This document shows positions 7,012-16,140 of a DNA stretch of 46,622 bases, piece after piece. Below the pieces are notes generated by a model, which did not search any database, was not told the origin of the DNA, and saw only the letters and a program-made list of their open reading frames with translations. Each line of letters starts with the position of its first letter. Within the stretch, counting starts at the first letter, position 1. The translations under genes were made by a program, and so were the position numbers. Source of the DNA: an uncultured Bacilli bacterium (lineage in GTDB: Bacteria; Bacillota_I; Bacilli_A; RF39; UBA660); assembly GCA_934085675.1 (NCBI GenBank), contig CAKOHH010000009.1, positions 1 through 46,622 on the forward strand, given 5' to 3'.

Positions 7012-8544
7012 ATGAAGAAAATGTTTAAAGAACATGATCTTGTAAAAATCATTGGTATTATGTTACTTCTTGTTGTTGTTTTATCTTGGATTATTCCTAC
7101 AGGAACTTTTTCAAGTGGTGCAACATTCACAGAAGGCGAAATGGGACGTTTAGGACTAGGCCATTTATTTTATGGGTTTAGTTATGCCATTCAAAATTAT
7201 GCCATTCAAATTGGATTTTTACTAATGGTTGGAGTTTTTTATGGAGTTGTATCTAAAACGGAAGACTATAAAGAATTTGTTAATCGTTTAGCAAATATCT
7301 TTAAAGGAAAAGAAATTCTTGTAAGTTTAATTATTTCATTTATAATTGTTTTACTTACATCTGTTCTAAATAATACTTTTGTGTTAATTGTATTTATGCC
7401 TGTTTTAATTACTATACTTCGCAAAATGGGACTAGACAAAATAAGCTCTTTTGCTATCACGTTTGGTTCTATGTTAGTAGGTGTTTTAGGCGCTACTATT
7501 GGTACAGAAGGGTTAGATGCTTTCGTTAATTATATTGGTTACGGAGGATCTGAGGTTACTTTAACAACCGAACTTGGTATTCGTATTGGTATTGCTTTCT
7601 TAGCTTATGCAGTATATAGTTTCTTTAATTATTTATATATTAAAAAACTAGTTCCTGCTAAAGATAGCAGTGAGGAAGAAAAAGACGATGCATTCTATGT
7701 AGAAGATTCTAAAAAGAAAGGAAAAGCAAAAATTTGGCCAGTTGCTGTAATGTTTGGTATTCTTTTTGTTTTAGCCGTTTTAGGATTTGTTTACTGGAAT
7801 AAATCTACTGGTTCTAGTACAAAAATCTTTGGTCTTGAAATTTTTGATAATTTCTTTGAATGGATTGAAGGTATTAAAATAGGTGATGTAGCTATTATCT
7901 CTTCTTTCTTTGGAGGAGAAGCCTTACCTAATATGTCAGCTAAATTATTCCCTGAATTTGGTAGTTGGTATTTATTTACTTATTCTATTTTCTTAGCTAT
8001 TACTGTTCTTGTTGTTAAATTTGTTTCTAAAATGAAATTTAATGATATGTTAACAAATGCTTATGAAGGAATTAAAGTAATGATTAAACCTACTTTGTTC
8101 TTGATTTTAGCTTACATGATGTTTGTATTATTATATTGGTCTCCAATACTTACAACTGTTATAAACGAAGTTGGAAAGTTAATTGGAAAATCATTTGCAC
8201 CAATAGCATTTTTAGACTTCTTTAAGATAACAATACCAACCCCACTTGTTGTATCTTTCCAAGCAATACTTGCCTCAATCTTTAATACTGATTTTGCTTA
8301 TATCGGTTATTCATTGAGCTATGCTATTGGAAGCTTTACAGGAACTGAAGGAAATATTGTATTCTTAATTTATACAACTATTTATGGTCTTGTTCAATTC
8401 ATAACTCCTATAAGTGTTTTCTTATTATTTGGTCTTTCTTATATGGATATTCCATACAAGAAATGGCTTGGATATATTTGGAAATTCTTTGTAGTTATGT
8501 TAGCTAGTTTACTTATTATTTTCAACATTTTATGGTTGATATAA
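7012..8544 (+). CDS. Multi-pass transporter of the YfcC/DcuC-like ion transporter superfamily
   Basis: 510 aa; the ATG at 7012 follows GGAGGAGG. About twelve membrane helices in two halves are separated by a charged cytoplasmic loop (about residues 215-245, 'SSEEEKDDAFYVEDSKKKGK'). The N-terminal 'GIMLLLVVVLSWIIPTGTF' and the re-entrant-like 'LLTSVLNNTFVLIVFMPVL' regions resemble YfcC-type carriers, thought to move carboxylates or amino acids. The substrate cannot be told from sequence. It has its own promoter and terminator, so it is monocistronic. Confidence 0.65.
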   Translation: MKKMFKEHDLVKIIGIMLLLVVVLSWIIPTGTFSSGATFTEGEMGRLGLGHLFYGFSYAIQNYAIQIGFLLMVGVFYGVVSKTEDYKEFVNRLANIFKGKEILVSLIISFIIVLLTSVLNNTFVLIVFMPVLITILRKMGLDKISSFAITFGSMLVGVLGATIGTEGLDAFVNYIGYGGSEVTLTTELGIRIGIAFLAYAVYSFFNYLYIKKLVPAKDSSEEEKDDAFYVEDSKKKGKAKIWPVAVMFGILFVLAVLGFVYWNKSTGSSTKIFGLEIFDNFFEWIEGIKIGDVAIISSFFGGEALPNMSAKLFPEFGSWYLFTYSIFLAITVLVVKFVSKMKFNDMLTNAYEGIKVMIKPTLFLILAYMMFVLLYWSPILTTVINEVGKLIGKSFAPIAFLDFFKITIPTPLVVSFQAILASIFNTDFAYIGYSLSYAIGSFTGTEGNIVFLIYTTIYGLVQFITPISVFLLFGLSYMDIPYKKWLGYIWKFFVVMLASLLIIFNILWLI

Positions 8545-8548
8545 AAAA

Positions 8549-8584
8549 TAACAAATAGGCTCTTGCTTATTTGTTGTTTTTTTT
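8549..8584 (+). terminator. Terminator of the transporter gene
   Basis: AACAAATA (8550-8557) pairs with TATTTGTT (8568-8575), followed by a long T-run. Confidence 0.85.
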
Positions 8585-8611
8585 GTAATATACCTTTCGG
8601 AGGGATATAGT

Positions 8612-9034
8612 ATGGAATATAAAAAATTAGATAATGATCATTATGTAATGCGCCTTAATAAAGGTGAAGAGGTTATAGAGCAATTAAAAATCTTTGCAAC
8701 TAACGAAAATGTTTTAACTGGGGAAATTACTGGTATTGGTGCTAGCAATAAAGTTGAAATCGGCTTATTTAATACAGAAACTAAAGAGTATAAAACAACG
8801 GCCAAAGAAGGAATGTTTGAAGTTACTTCTTTATTAGGAAATATTTCTCGAAAAGATGGTGAAGTTTATCTTCATTGTCATATTAACTTTGCAGATGCTT
8901 CACTAAATACATTTGGAGGTCATCTTGTAAAATGTTATATTTCTGCAACTTGTGAAATTATTATTACCGTTATTCATGGTGAAGTTGGTCGTCGTTTTGA
9001 TAAAGAAATTGGTTTAAACTTATTTCAATTTTAA
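8612..9034 (+). CDS. PPC domain (DUF296) protein
   Basis: 140 aa, the whole length being one PPC/DUF296 domain as in many small bacterial proteins; the ATG follows CGGAGGGAT. The domain hallmarks are visible: 'VLTGEITGIGASNKVEIGLF' near residue 30-48, then 'VYLHCHINFADASLNTFGGHL' (about 89-109), where the histidines are likely metal ligands. Related proteins form trimers. Plant homologues bind AT-rich DNA, but the bacterial role is unsettled. It is followed by the hairpin that covers the clpC ribosome binding site. Confidence 0.85.
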   Translation: MEYKKLDNDHYVMRLNKGEEVIEQLKIFATNENVLTGEITGIGASNKVEIGLFNTETKEYKTTAKEGMFEVTSLLGNISRKDGEVYLHCHINFADASLNTFGGHLVKCYISATCEIIITVIHGEVGRRFDKEIGLNLFQF

Positions 9035-9053
9035 TAAAAATGAATAAATAACG

Positions 9054-9100
9054 AAAAAAATCCTCATAACATTCATAGAATGATTAAGGAGGATTTTTTT
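9054..9100 (+). promoter_or_regulatory. Perfect 12-bp hairpin that buries the clpC Shine-Dalgarno
   Basis: Bases 9054-9065 are the exact reverse complement of 9089-9100, and an inner stem CATTC/GAATG (9070-9082) caps it. The 3' arm contains most of the AAGGAGGA ribosome binding site (9086-9093) and a T-run ending at the base before the ATG. It can act as the terminator of the PPC gene, and it would sequester the ribosome binding site in any read-through transcript. Confidence 0.7.
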
Positions 9101-11236
9101 ATGTTTGAAAATTTTGGTATCGAAGTTTCAATTATCTTAAAAAATGCAGAAAAAGAACGTTATAATCTAAGGCATCCTTATGTTGGAACAGAACACTTAT
9201 TATTATCTTTGCTTAAATATGATGAAGATATTGCAAGTCTTCTTCAAAAATATAATATTACCTATGATTTATTTAAAGAAGAACTTATTAATACCATCGG
9301 GATGGCCAGTCGCCCTCAAGAACTAAACCTTTATACGCCAATGCTACGTGATGTGTTAGAACTTGCTTTACTAGATGCAACTGAAAAAAATAAGAAAAAT
9401 GTTACTCCAAAACACCTTTTAAAAGCATTGATTGATGAAGAAGAGGGAATTGCCTATCGTCTTTTAGAACGTATGGGTGTACCTTTTGATGAAGTATATA
9501 ACTATTTAAAAAAAGAAACTTTTTCTAAAGAAAGTAAAAAAAACTTAGAAATTTATAAGGTTGGTTTACGAATGAATGAAATGGTTAATAAAAATGAAAA
9601 AGTTGTTGGTCGTGATAAAGAAATCAAACTTCTTTTAGAAACACTTTTACGAAGGCAAAAAAATAATCCTTTATTAATAGGAAAAGCAGGAGTAGGCAAA
9701 ACAGCCTTAGTAGAAGAACTTGTAAGAAGAATAAAAAAGAAAGAAGTTCCTGAAGAATTACAAAATTATGAAGTGATTGCCTTAGAAATGGGAGCTTTAG
9801 TAGCGGGAACAAAATATCGGGGTGAATTTGAAGAGCGTTTGCAAAAAATAATCAAAGAAGTAATGAATGAAGGGAATATTATTTTATTTATTGATGAGAT
9901 ACATACGATGGAAAATGCAGGTGGAGCTGAAGGTGCCATCGCAGCTTCTGATATTTTAAAACCATATCTAGCAAGAGGAGACTTAAAAATTATAGGCGCG
10001 ACGACAATTGAAGAATATCACACCTACTTAGAAAAAGATAAAGCCTTAGATAGAAGATTTGAACATATTTTACTTGAAGAACCTAATGAAGAAAATATGA
10101 AAATTATTTTAAAGGCTGTCATACCTTGTTATGAAAATCATTATCATATTAAAATTTCCAATCAAAACATCAATGACTTTTATGATTTAGCCAATGAATA
10201 CCTTTTTGATAAATGTAATCCTGATAAAACAATTGAACTTATTGACTCCGTATGTTCTAAGGTGAAACTTAAAAATTCGTTTAAGAAAAAAGATACCTCT
10301 GATTTAGAACTTACTCGTAAAAGAAAAGAAGCTTATTTAAAAAAAGGAGATTTTGAAAATGCCATTAAAGAGGCCAATTTAGAAAGTGAAATTAAAGCAA
10401 GTTTAGTAAAAAATAAAGATGTTCAACTCTTAAAAATAACTAAGGATGATATTTTAGATGTCATTGAAGCTAAGACACATCGAAATATCAAAGAGAGTAA
10501 AAAAGAAATCAAAAAAAGGTTGCAAAAAAATCTTTTTGCTAAATTATTAGGCCAAGATAAAGTTTTAAATGAATTATTAGAAAATTTAAATTTAAATAAA
10601 CGAATACCGCAAAGTTTTTTACTTTTGGGACCAAGTGGTGTTGGCAAAACAGAAACCGTTAAAATTGTGAGTGAAACTTTACAAACAAAACTTTTACGAA
10701 TTGATATGAGTGAATATATGAGTAAAGAAAGTATTAATAAATTGATTGGCGCTCCGTCTGGATATGTTGGCTATAACGAGCCTTATGTTTTTGAAAGTTT
10801 AAAATGTGAACCTAATGCAACCATTTTATTTGATGAAATAGAGAAAGCACATCCTGCCGTATTAAATTTACTTTTGCAAATTTTAGATGAAGGTTTTATA
10901 ACGGATAATAAAGGAAATAAAATAAGCTTTAATCATACTCTTATTTTTTTAACAAGCAATATAATAGGAAAGCAAAAAGTTGGTTTTTCAAAAGCCATGG
11001 AAACATCTTTAGACGGTCTTTTATCTCGTGAACTTTTAGGTCGCATTGATAAAGTCCTTGTCTATGACCATATTTCATCATCGGTTGCAGAAGAATATAT
11101 CAAAAAAGAACTTAAAAATAAAAGTATTAGTAGTGCTGAAATTTTAAAAGAAGCCAATATAGAAAAATATGGCATGAGAGAAATAAAACATCTTGTTTCC
11201 AAATATAATCGTAAGGAAGAACTTACCACGTTGTAG
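9101..11236 (+). CDS. clpC: ClpC-type AAA+ unfoldase
   Basis: 711 aa from the ATG at 9101, 8 bases after AAGGAGGA; an in-frame ATG at 9080 lies inside the hairpin loop. Domains: Clp_N repeats (about 1-140); AAA+ ring 1 with Walker A GKAGVGKT (194-201) and Walker B 'LFIDEIH'; a short UvrB/UvrC-like linker (about 405-435, 'KKGDFENAIKEANLE'); ring 2 with GPSGVGKT (510-517) and 'ILFDEIEKAH'. The ClpP-docking tripeptide VGF is at 627-629, so the protein should feed substrates to ClpP, which is not in this window. It is about 100 residues shorter than B. subtilis ClpC, mainly at the C-terminal D2 small domain. The usual ctsR-mcsA-mcsB partners are absent and no CtsR or CIRCE operator was seen. Confidence 0.93.
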   Translation: MFENFGIEVSIILKNAEKERYNLRHPYVGTEHLLLSLLKYDEDIASLLQKYNITYDLFKEELINTIGMASRPQELNLYTPMLRDVLELALLDATEKNKKNVTPKHLLKALIDEEEGIAYRLLERMGVPFDEVYNYLKKETFSKESKKNLEIYKVGLRMNEMVNKNEKVVGRDKEIKLLLETLLRRQKNNPLLIGKAGVGKTALVEELVRRIKKKEVPEELQNYEVIALEMGALVAGTKYRGEFEERLQKIIKEVMNEGNIILFIDEIHTMENAGGAEGAIAASDILKPYLARGDLKIIGATTIEEYHTYLEKDKALDRRFEHILLEEPNEENMKIILKAVIPCYENHYHIKISNQNINDFYDLANEYLFDKCNPDKTIELIDSVCSKVKLKNSFKKKDTSDLELTRKRKEAYLKKGDFENAIKEANLESEIKASLVKNKDVQLLKITKDDILDVIEAKTHRNIKESKKEIKKRLQKNLFAKLLGQDKVLNELLENLNLNKRIPQSFLLLGPSGVGKTETVKIVSETLQTKLLRIDMSEYMSKESINKLIGAPSGYVGYNEPYVFESLKCEPNATILFDEIEKAHPAVLNLLLQILDEGFITDNKGNKISFNHTLIFLTSNIIGKQKVGFSKAMETSLDGLLSRELLGRIDKVLVYDHISSSVAEEYIKKELKNKSISSAEILKEANIEKYGMREIKHLVSKYNRKEELTTL

Positions 11237-11248
11237 TTCTTTCTTTTT
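11213..11248 (+). terminator. clpC terminator
   Basis: AAGGAAGAACT (11213-11223) pairs with AGTTCTTTCTT (11235-11245) with one G-U pair, then T's. It overlaps the last codons of clpC. Confidence 0.8.
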
Positions 11249-11287
11249 ATATATAATTTCTATATAATAAGGAAAGGAGGATGTAAA

Positions 11288-11797
11288 ATGAAGATAAATA
11301 AATTAGTTGTGGGAAAGTTACAAGAAAACTGTTATATTCTCATAAATAAAAAAAATGAAGCCTTAGTTATAGACCCAGGGGATGAAAGTGAAAAAATTTT
11401 ATCATTTTTAAAACCCTACCAGGTTGTTGGCATTTTGGTAACTCATCACCACTTTGATCATGTTGGCGCCTTAAATGCTTTATTAAAATATTATGATTTA
11501 AAAGAAAATGAAGTTAATGGAGACTTTTCCTTTAAGAAAATTAAAACTTTGGGCCATACGATGGATTCTTATTCTTATTATTTTGAAAAAGATAATGTTG
11601 TTTTTGTCGGAGATTTTATTTTTGCTGGCACCATTGGCCGTACTGATTTAGGCGGTAGTAATAAGGAAATGAAAAAGTCTTTAGAAAGTTTTATAACAAC
11701 CTTTCCATTAGATGTGATAATTTATCCAGGTCATGGGGAAAGTACAACTTTAAAAGAAGAAGTGAACAATTTAAAAGAGATAATATCTTATTTATAA
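11288..11797 (+). CDS. Metallo-beta-lactamase-fold hydrolase, glyoxalase II-like
   Basis: 169 aa; the ATG follows AAGGAGGATG. The metal motif THHHFDH gives H53, H55, D57 and H58. Further ligands are expected in 'LGHTMDS', 'FVGDFIFAGTIGRTDLGGS' and 'YPGHGEST'. The size and the 'GRTDLGGS' block match short YcbL-type hydroxyacylglutathione hydrolase-like proteins, which lack the C-terminal helical domain of full glyoxalase II. The natural substrate is unknown, a thioester being likely. It is monocistronic, between the clpC terminator and its own. Confidence 0.88.
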   Translation: MKINKLVVGKLQENCYILINKKNEALVIDPGDESEKILSFLKPYQVVGILVTHHHFDHVGALNALLKYYDLKENEVNGDFSFKKIKTLGHTMDSYSYYFEKDNVVFVGDFIFAGTIGRTDLGGSNKEMKKSLESFITTFPLDVIIYPGHGESTTLKEEVNNLKEIISYL

Positions 11798-11807
11798 ATT
11801 ATGCTTT

Positions 11808-11838
11808 AAAGCCTTTAAAATAGGGCTTTTATTTTTTT
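11808..11838 (+). terminator. Terminator before the ribosomal operon
   Basis: AAAGCC (11808-11813) pairs with GGCTTT (11824-11829), then a T-rich run. Confidence 0.75.
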
Positions 11839-11858
11839 GAAAAAAGTGAAAAAAAGGC

Positions 11859-11887
11859 TTGCTTTTTAATAGCCTATAAAGTATAAT
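11859..11887 (+). promoter_or_regulatory. S10 operon promoter
   Basis: TTGCTT (11859-11864), 17-base spacer, TATAAT (11882-11887). No other good promoter lies inside the ribosomal cluster down to rplQ, so it probably drives most of it. Confidence 0.75.
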
Positions 11888-11892
11888 CTACT

Positions 11893-12010
11893 TTGTATGA
11901 CGGCAGGGATGTGTGAAGTTACTGATACACTTGGCAGCGTTGCTAATTGTTTCAGAGAATTTGCGCGGAGCAAGTCTATACAAGATATAGGCGAAAGGAG
12001 GGCATATGTT
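11893..12010 (+). promoter_or_regulatory. Structured 5' leader of the S10 operon
   Basis: About 118 untranslated bases, clearly richer in G+C than neighbouring intergenic DNA. Possible pairings are GTGT/ACAC around 11911-11930 and GCTAATT/AATTTGC around 11942-11965. An r-protein-binding or attenuation role is plausible from analogy with S10 leaders elsewhere. It contains no stop codon in the rpsJ frame from an ATG at 11897. Confidence 0.45.
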
Positions 12011-12319
12011 ATGTCAAAAAGTAAAGTTCGTATCAACCTTAAGGCTTTTGATGCTAATGTTTTAGATTTAGCAGCTGGTAAAATCGTTGATACCGTTAAA
12101 AGACTAGGAGGAACTGTTAAAGGACCTGTACCTCTTCCAACTGAAATCGAAAGAGTTACTGTTTTAAGAGCAGTTCACAAATACAAAGACTCTCGTGAAC
12201 AATTTGAAAGTCGTACTCACAAGAGACTTATTGATATTGTTGAACCTAGCAAAGAAATTGTTGATGCTTTAACAAGACTTGATTTACCAAGTGGTGTTGA
12301 TATCAATATTAAATTATAA
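12011..12319 (+). CDS. rpsJ: 30S ribosomal protein S10
   Basis: 102 aa, the standard length, from the ATG at 12011 after AAAGGAGGG. In-frame codons continue upstream to 11897, but that part is the leader and does not resemble S10. Core features are 'VRINLKAFDANVLDLAA', 'GPVPLPTEI' and 'THKRLIDIVEPS'. S10 sits in the 30S head and is also NusE, a partner of NusB in antitermination. First gene of the S10 operon. Confidence 0.97.
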   Translation: MSKSKVRINLKAFDANVLDLAAGKIVDTVKRLGGTVKGPVPLPTEIERVTVLRAVHKYKDSREQFESRTHKRLIDIVEPSKEIVDALTRLDLPSGVDINIKL

Positions 12320-12337
12320 TGAAAGAAAGGAAATATT

Positions 12338-13072
12338 ATGAAAGGAATCTTAGGACGTAAAGTTGGAATGACAAGTGTCTTTTCTAAAGACGGAAAATTA
12401 ATTCCTGTAACAGTTGTTAGTGTTGAACCTAATACTGTTATGCAAGTTAAAACTTTAGAAACTGATGGATACAATGCTATTCAACTTGGCGTAGTTGACA
12501 AAAAAGAAAAAAATTCCAGTCGTGCAAGTGTTGGACACGCTAAAAAAGCTAACACTGCTCCTAAGCGCTTCTTGAAAGAAATCCGTGAAATGGAAGGAAC
12601 TTATCAAGTTGGAGATAAAATAAGCGCAGATTTATTCGAACTTGGTGATGTTGTCGATGTAACTGGTACATCTAAAGGTAAAGGATTTGCTGGTACTATT
12701 AAAAGACATGGACAAAGTAGTGGCCCTATGGCTCATGGTTCTCATTACCATCGTGGACCTGGTTCTCTAGGAACAATGCTTCCAAAAAGAGTATTAAAAG
12801 GAAAGAACTTACCAGGACATATGGGATGTGAAACAGTTACTGTTCAAAATCTTGAAATCATTGAAGCAAATACTGCTGAAAATTATATTTTGGTAAGTGG
12901 AAATATTCCAGGTGCTAAAAACTCATTAGTACTTATTAGAAGTGCTGTTAAAAATTCTCGTAAGAAAAATCCAAAAGAAATCGTTTCTTATGAAGAAGAA
13001 CCTGTTGTGGATGAAGTAGTTGAAACAAATGAAACAGAAACTACTGAAAATGAAACACAAGTAGAATCATAG
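12338..13072 (+). CDS. rplC: 50S ribosomal protein L3 with acidic C-terminal tail
   Basis: 244 aa against the usual 205-210. L3 binds the 3' domain of 23S rRNA near the peptidyl-transferase centre and starts 50S assembly. The core includes 'GILGRKVGMTSVF', 'GKGFAGTIKRHGQSSGPMAHGS' region and 'KGKNLPGHMG'. After the normal end (about residue 210), about 35 residues follow that are rich in E, T and V ('VVETNETETTEN'). There is no stop between core and tail, so this is a genuine extension. RBS GAAAGGAAA. Confidence 0.97.
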   Translation: MKGILGRKVGMTSVFSKDGKLIPVTVVSVEPNTVMQVKTLETDGYNAIQLGVVDKKEKNSSRASVGHAKKANTAPKRFLKEIREMEGTYQVGDKISADLFELGDVVDVTGTSKGKGFAGTIKRHGQSSGPMAHGSHYHRGPGSLGTMLPKRVLKGKNLPGHMGCETVTVQNLEIIEANTAENYILVSGNIPGAKNSLVLIRSAVKNSRKKNPKEIVSYEEEPVVDEVVETNETETTENETQVES

Positions 13073-13086
13073 AAAGGAAAAAGCAT

Positions 13087-13708
<622 letters not shown>

Positions 13709-13716
<8 letters not shown>

Positions 13717-13981
13717 TCCAGATATTATTTTAGGCCCAGTAATTACTGAAAAAAGCGTAACAGGTAATCAAAATGGCGTTTATACTTTCAAAGTAGACAA
13801 GTCTGCTACTAAATCACAAATCAAAAGTGAAATTGAAAGACATTTTGGTGTTAAAGTATTAAATGTTAACACATTAATTACAAAATCTAAAGATAGAAGA
13901 ATCGGTAAATATACTGGTAAAACAAAAACTTATAAGAAAGCAATTGTAACCTTAGCACAAGGTTCATCAATTGAAATGTAG
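13709..13981 (+). CDS. rplW: 50S ribosomal protein L23
   Basis: 90 aa from the ATG at 13709, 8 bases after GAGGAGGG, overlapping the end of rplD. An upstream in-frame TTG at 13691 is part of the ribosome binding site region. Features: 'ILGPVITEKS' at the start and 'FKVDKSATKSQIKSEIERHFGV'-type helix. L23 sits at the tunnel exit and is the docking point for trigger factor and SRP. Confidence 0.96.
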
Positions 13982-13994
13982 GAGGTAAGAAAGT

Positions 13995-14825
13995 ATGGCA
14001 ATAAGAAAATATAAACCAACAACTAATGGTCGTCGTGGTATGTCAACACTTATTAATGAAGAATTAACAGCTTCAACTCCTACTAAGTCTTTATTATCAA
14101 AAAAGACAAAAACAGGTGGACGTAATAACCAAGGAAAATTAACAGTTCGTCATATTGGTGGCGGAGCTAAAAGAAAATATCGTCAAATCGATTTCAAAAG
14201 AAATAAAATTGGTATTACAGGACGTGTTGCTACTATTGAATACGATCCAAACCGTAATGCAAATATCGCTTTAATCAATTATTTAGATGGTGAAAAAAGA
14301 TATATTATCGCTCCTAAAGGATTAAAAGTTGATATGATTATCGAAAATGGTGAACAAGCTGATATCAAAGTTGGTAATGCTCTTCCAATTATGAATATTC
14401 CAGTTGGTACTGTTATTCACTGTATCGAATTAAATCCAGGAAGCGGAGCTAGTCTTTGCCGTAGTGCAGGATCTAGTGCACAAATTCTTGGTCGTGAAGG
14501 TAAATATGTTTTAGTTCGTTTACAATCAGGTGAAACAAGAAAAATTCTAGGAAATTGTATGGCTACAATTGGTGTTGTAGGTAACGAAGACTATGAACTT
14601 GTTAACATTGGTAAAGCTGGACGTACAAGACATATGGGTATTAAACCTACTAACCGTGGTTCTGTTATGAACCCTAATGACCATCCACATGGTGGTGGTG
14701 AAGGTCGTGCTCCAATTGGACGTAAGAGCCCAATGACTCCATGGGGTAAACCAGCTCTTGGCTATAAAACAAGAAAAAATAAGAAAGCTTCTGACAAACT
14801 TATTGTTAGTCGTAGAAAGAAATAG
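13995..14825 (+). CDS. rplB: 50S ribosomal protein L2
   Basis: 276 aa, normal length. L2 is needed for subunit association and peptidyl transfer. Visible blocks: 'KKTKTGGRNNQGKLTVRHIGGG', the SH3-like middle, and C-terminal 'MNPNDHPHGGGEGRAPIG', which carries the conserved His near the catalytic centre (in HPHGGGEG). RBS GTAGGAGG overlapping the rplW stop. Middle of the S10 operon. Confidence 0.98.
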   Translation: MAIRKYKPTTNGRRGMSTLINEELTASTPTKSLLSKKTKTGGRNNQGKLTVRHIGGGAKRKYRQIDFKRNKIGITGRVATIEYDPNRNANIALINYLDGEKRYIIAPKGLKVDMIIENGEQADIKVGNALPIMNIPVGTVIHCIELNPGSGASLCRSAGSSAQILGREGKYVLVRLQSGETRKILGNCMATIGVVGNEDYELVNIGKAGRTRHMGIKPTNRGSVMNPNDHPHGGGEGRAPIGRKSPMTPWGKPALGYKTRKNKKASDKLIVSRRKK

Positions 14826-14836
14826 GAGGACAAATA

Positions 14837-15100
14837 ATGGCTAGAAGTTTAAAAAAAGGACCTTTTGCTGATGAACATCTACTAAAAAAGGTTGATAAAT
14901 TAAATGAAAGTAACAAAAAAGAAGTAATTAAAACATATTCTCGTCGTTCTACTATTTTCCCAAGTTTTGTTGGACATACATTTGCTGTTCATAATGGAAA
15001 AGATTTTATTCCTGTTTATGTAACAGAAGAAATGGTTGGACACAAATTAGGGGAATTCGCGTTAACACGTAAGTTCGGCGGACATGCAGGTCAGAAGTAG
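14837..15100 (+). CDS. rpsS: 30S ribosomal protein S19
   Basis: 87 aa, slightly shorter than the usual 92. Begins 'MARSLKKGPFADEHL' and contains 'IKTYSRRSTIFPSFVGHTFAVHNGK' and 'GHKLGEFALTRKFGGH', all diagnostic. It pairs with S13 in the 30S head. RBS AGGAGGA. Confidence 0.97.
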   Translation: MARSLKKGPFADEHLLKKVDKLNESNKKEVIKTYSRRSTIFPSFVGHTFAVHNGKDFIPVYVTEEMVGHKLGEFALTRKFGGHAGQK

Positions 15101-15109
15101 GAGGTATAT

Positions 15110-15457
15110 ATGGAAACTTATGCAATTCATAAAAGTGCTATGATAGCTCCTAGAAAGGCACGCATGACTATGGATTTAATCCGTGGTAAAGATGTTGACA
15201 CTGCTAGAAGAATTCTTAGTACAACAAATACAAAAGCAAGTCGTTTAATCTCTAAAGTATTAGAAAGTGCTGTTGCAAACGCTACTAATAACTTTGGAGC
15301 AAACGAAAGTGATTTATTTATTAGCGAATGTATGATTAATCCAGGACCTGTTTATAAAAGAGTTAAATTTGCAAGTCGTGGAAATGTTGATAGAAGAGAC
15401 AAAAGAACAAGTCATATTATCGTAAAAGTCAGTGATGGTAAAGGAGGCAACAACTAA
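15110..15457 (+). CDS. rplV: 50S ribosomal protein L22
   Basis: 115 aa, normal length. Helical core 'APRKARMTMDLIRGKDV', tunnel loop near 'INPGPVYKRVKFASRG' and the end 'RTSHIIVKVSDG'. The loop with L4 forms the tunnel constriction. The stop overlaps the rpsC start by one base (TAATG), which suggests translational coupling. Confidence 0.97.
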   Translation: METYAIHKSAMIAPRKARMTMDLIRGKDVDTARRILSTTNTKASRLISKVLESAVANATNNFGANESDLFISECMINPGPVYKRVKFASRGNVDRRDKRTSHIIVKVSDGKGGNN

Positions 15458-16140
15458 TGGGACAAAAAGTTAATCCAATAGGTTACCGTTTAGGTGTTAA
15501 TAAAGATTGGCAATCAAAATGGTATAAAAATAGAAATGAATTTGGTAAAACTTTAATGAGTGATATCAAAATTCGTGAATATTTAGAAAAGAATCTTAAA
15601 GATGCTGCTGTTGCGTCAGTGACTATTGAAAGAAAGAAAAATCGTTGTGAAGTAACCATCAATACTGCAAAACCAGGCGTTATTATTGGCCGTGGTGGCG
15701 AAGATATTGATAAATTACGTAAAGCTTTATCTAAACATGTTGGTGAAGAAGTTTATGTAAACATTCAAGATGTTTCAAAAACAGCTGATTTATGTGCTCA
15801 ACTTGTTGCTAATAACATCGCTTTACAAATTGAAAACCGTGCACCATTTAGAAGTGCTCAAAAAAGAGCTATTAGAAACACTATGAAAGCTGGAGCTAAA
15901 GGTATTAAAACATTAGTTTCAGGAAGATTAGGCGGAGCTGAAATGGCTAGAAGCGAAGGATATACAGAAGGAACTGTTCCTTTACATACTATCCGTGCTG
16001 ATATTGATTATGCAGAAGCAGAAGCTAATACTACTTATGGTAAAATTGGTGTCAAAGTATGGATTTACAAAGGTGAAATTCTACCAACTAAAAAAAATGT
16101 AAAGGAGAGTGACCAAAATGTTAATGCCAAAAAGAACTAA
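15457..16140 (+). CDS. rpsC: 30S ribosomal protein S3
   Basis: 227 aa, normal length. KH domain with 'GVIIGRGGEDIDKLR' (GxxG loop) and the C-terminal S3 domain with 'GAKGIKTLVSGRLGGAEMARSE'. S3 lines the mRNA entry channel and has helicase activity with S4 and S5. RBS AAAGGAGG inside rplV; its own end overlaps the start of rplP. Confidence 0.98.
   Translation: MGQKVNPIGYRLGVNKDWQSKWYKNRNEFGKTLMSDIKIREYLEKNLKDAAVASVTIERKKNRCEVTINTAKPGVIIGRGGEDIDKLRKALSKHVGEEVYVNIQDVSKTADLCAQLVANNIALQIENRAPFRSAQKRAIRNTMKAGAKGIKTLVSGRLGGAEMARSEGYTEGTVPLHTIRADIDYAEAEANTTYGKIGVKVWIYKGEILPTKKNVKESDQNVNAKKN

Noticed and set aside
11897..12010. N-terminal extension of S10 in frame from an ATG at 11897
   Set aside because: The extra 38 residues do not resemble S10, and a strong AAAGGAGGG precedes the ATG at 12011, which gives the standard 102-aa protein.
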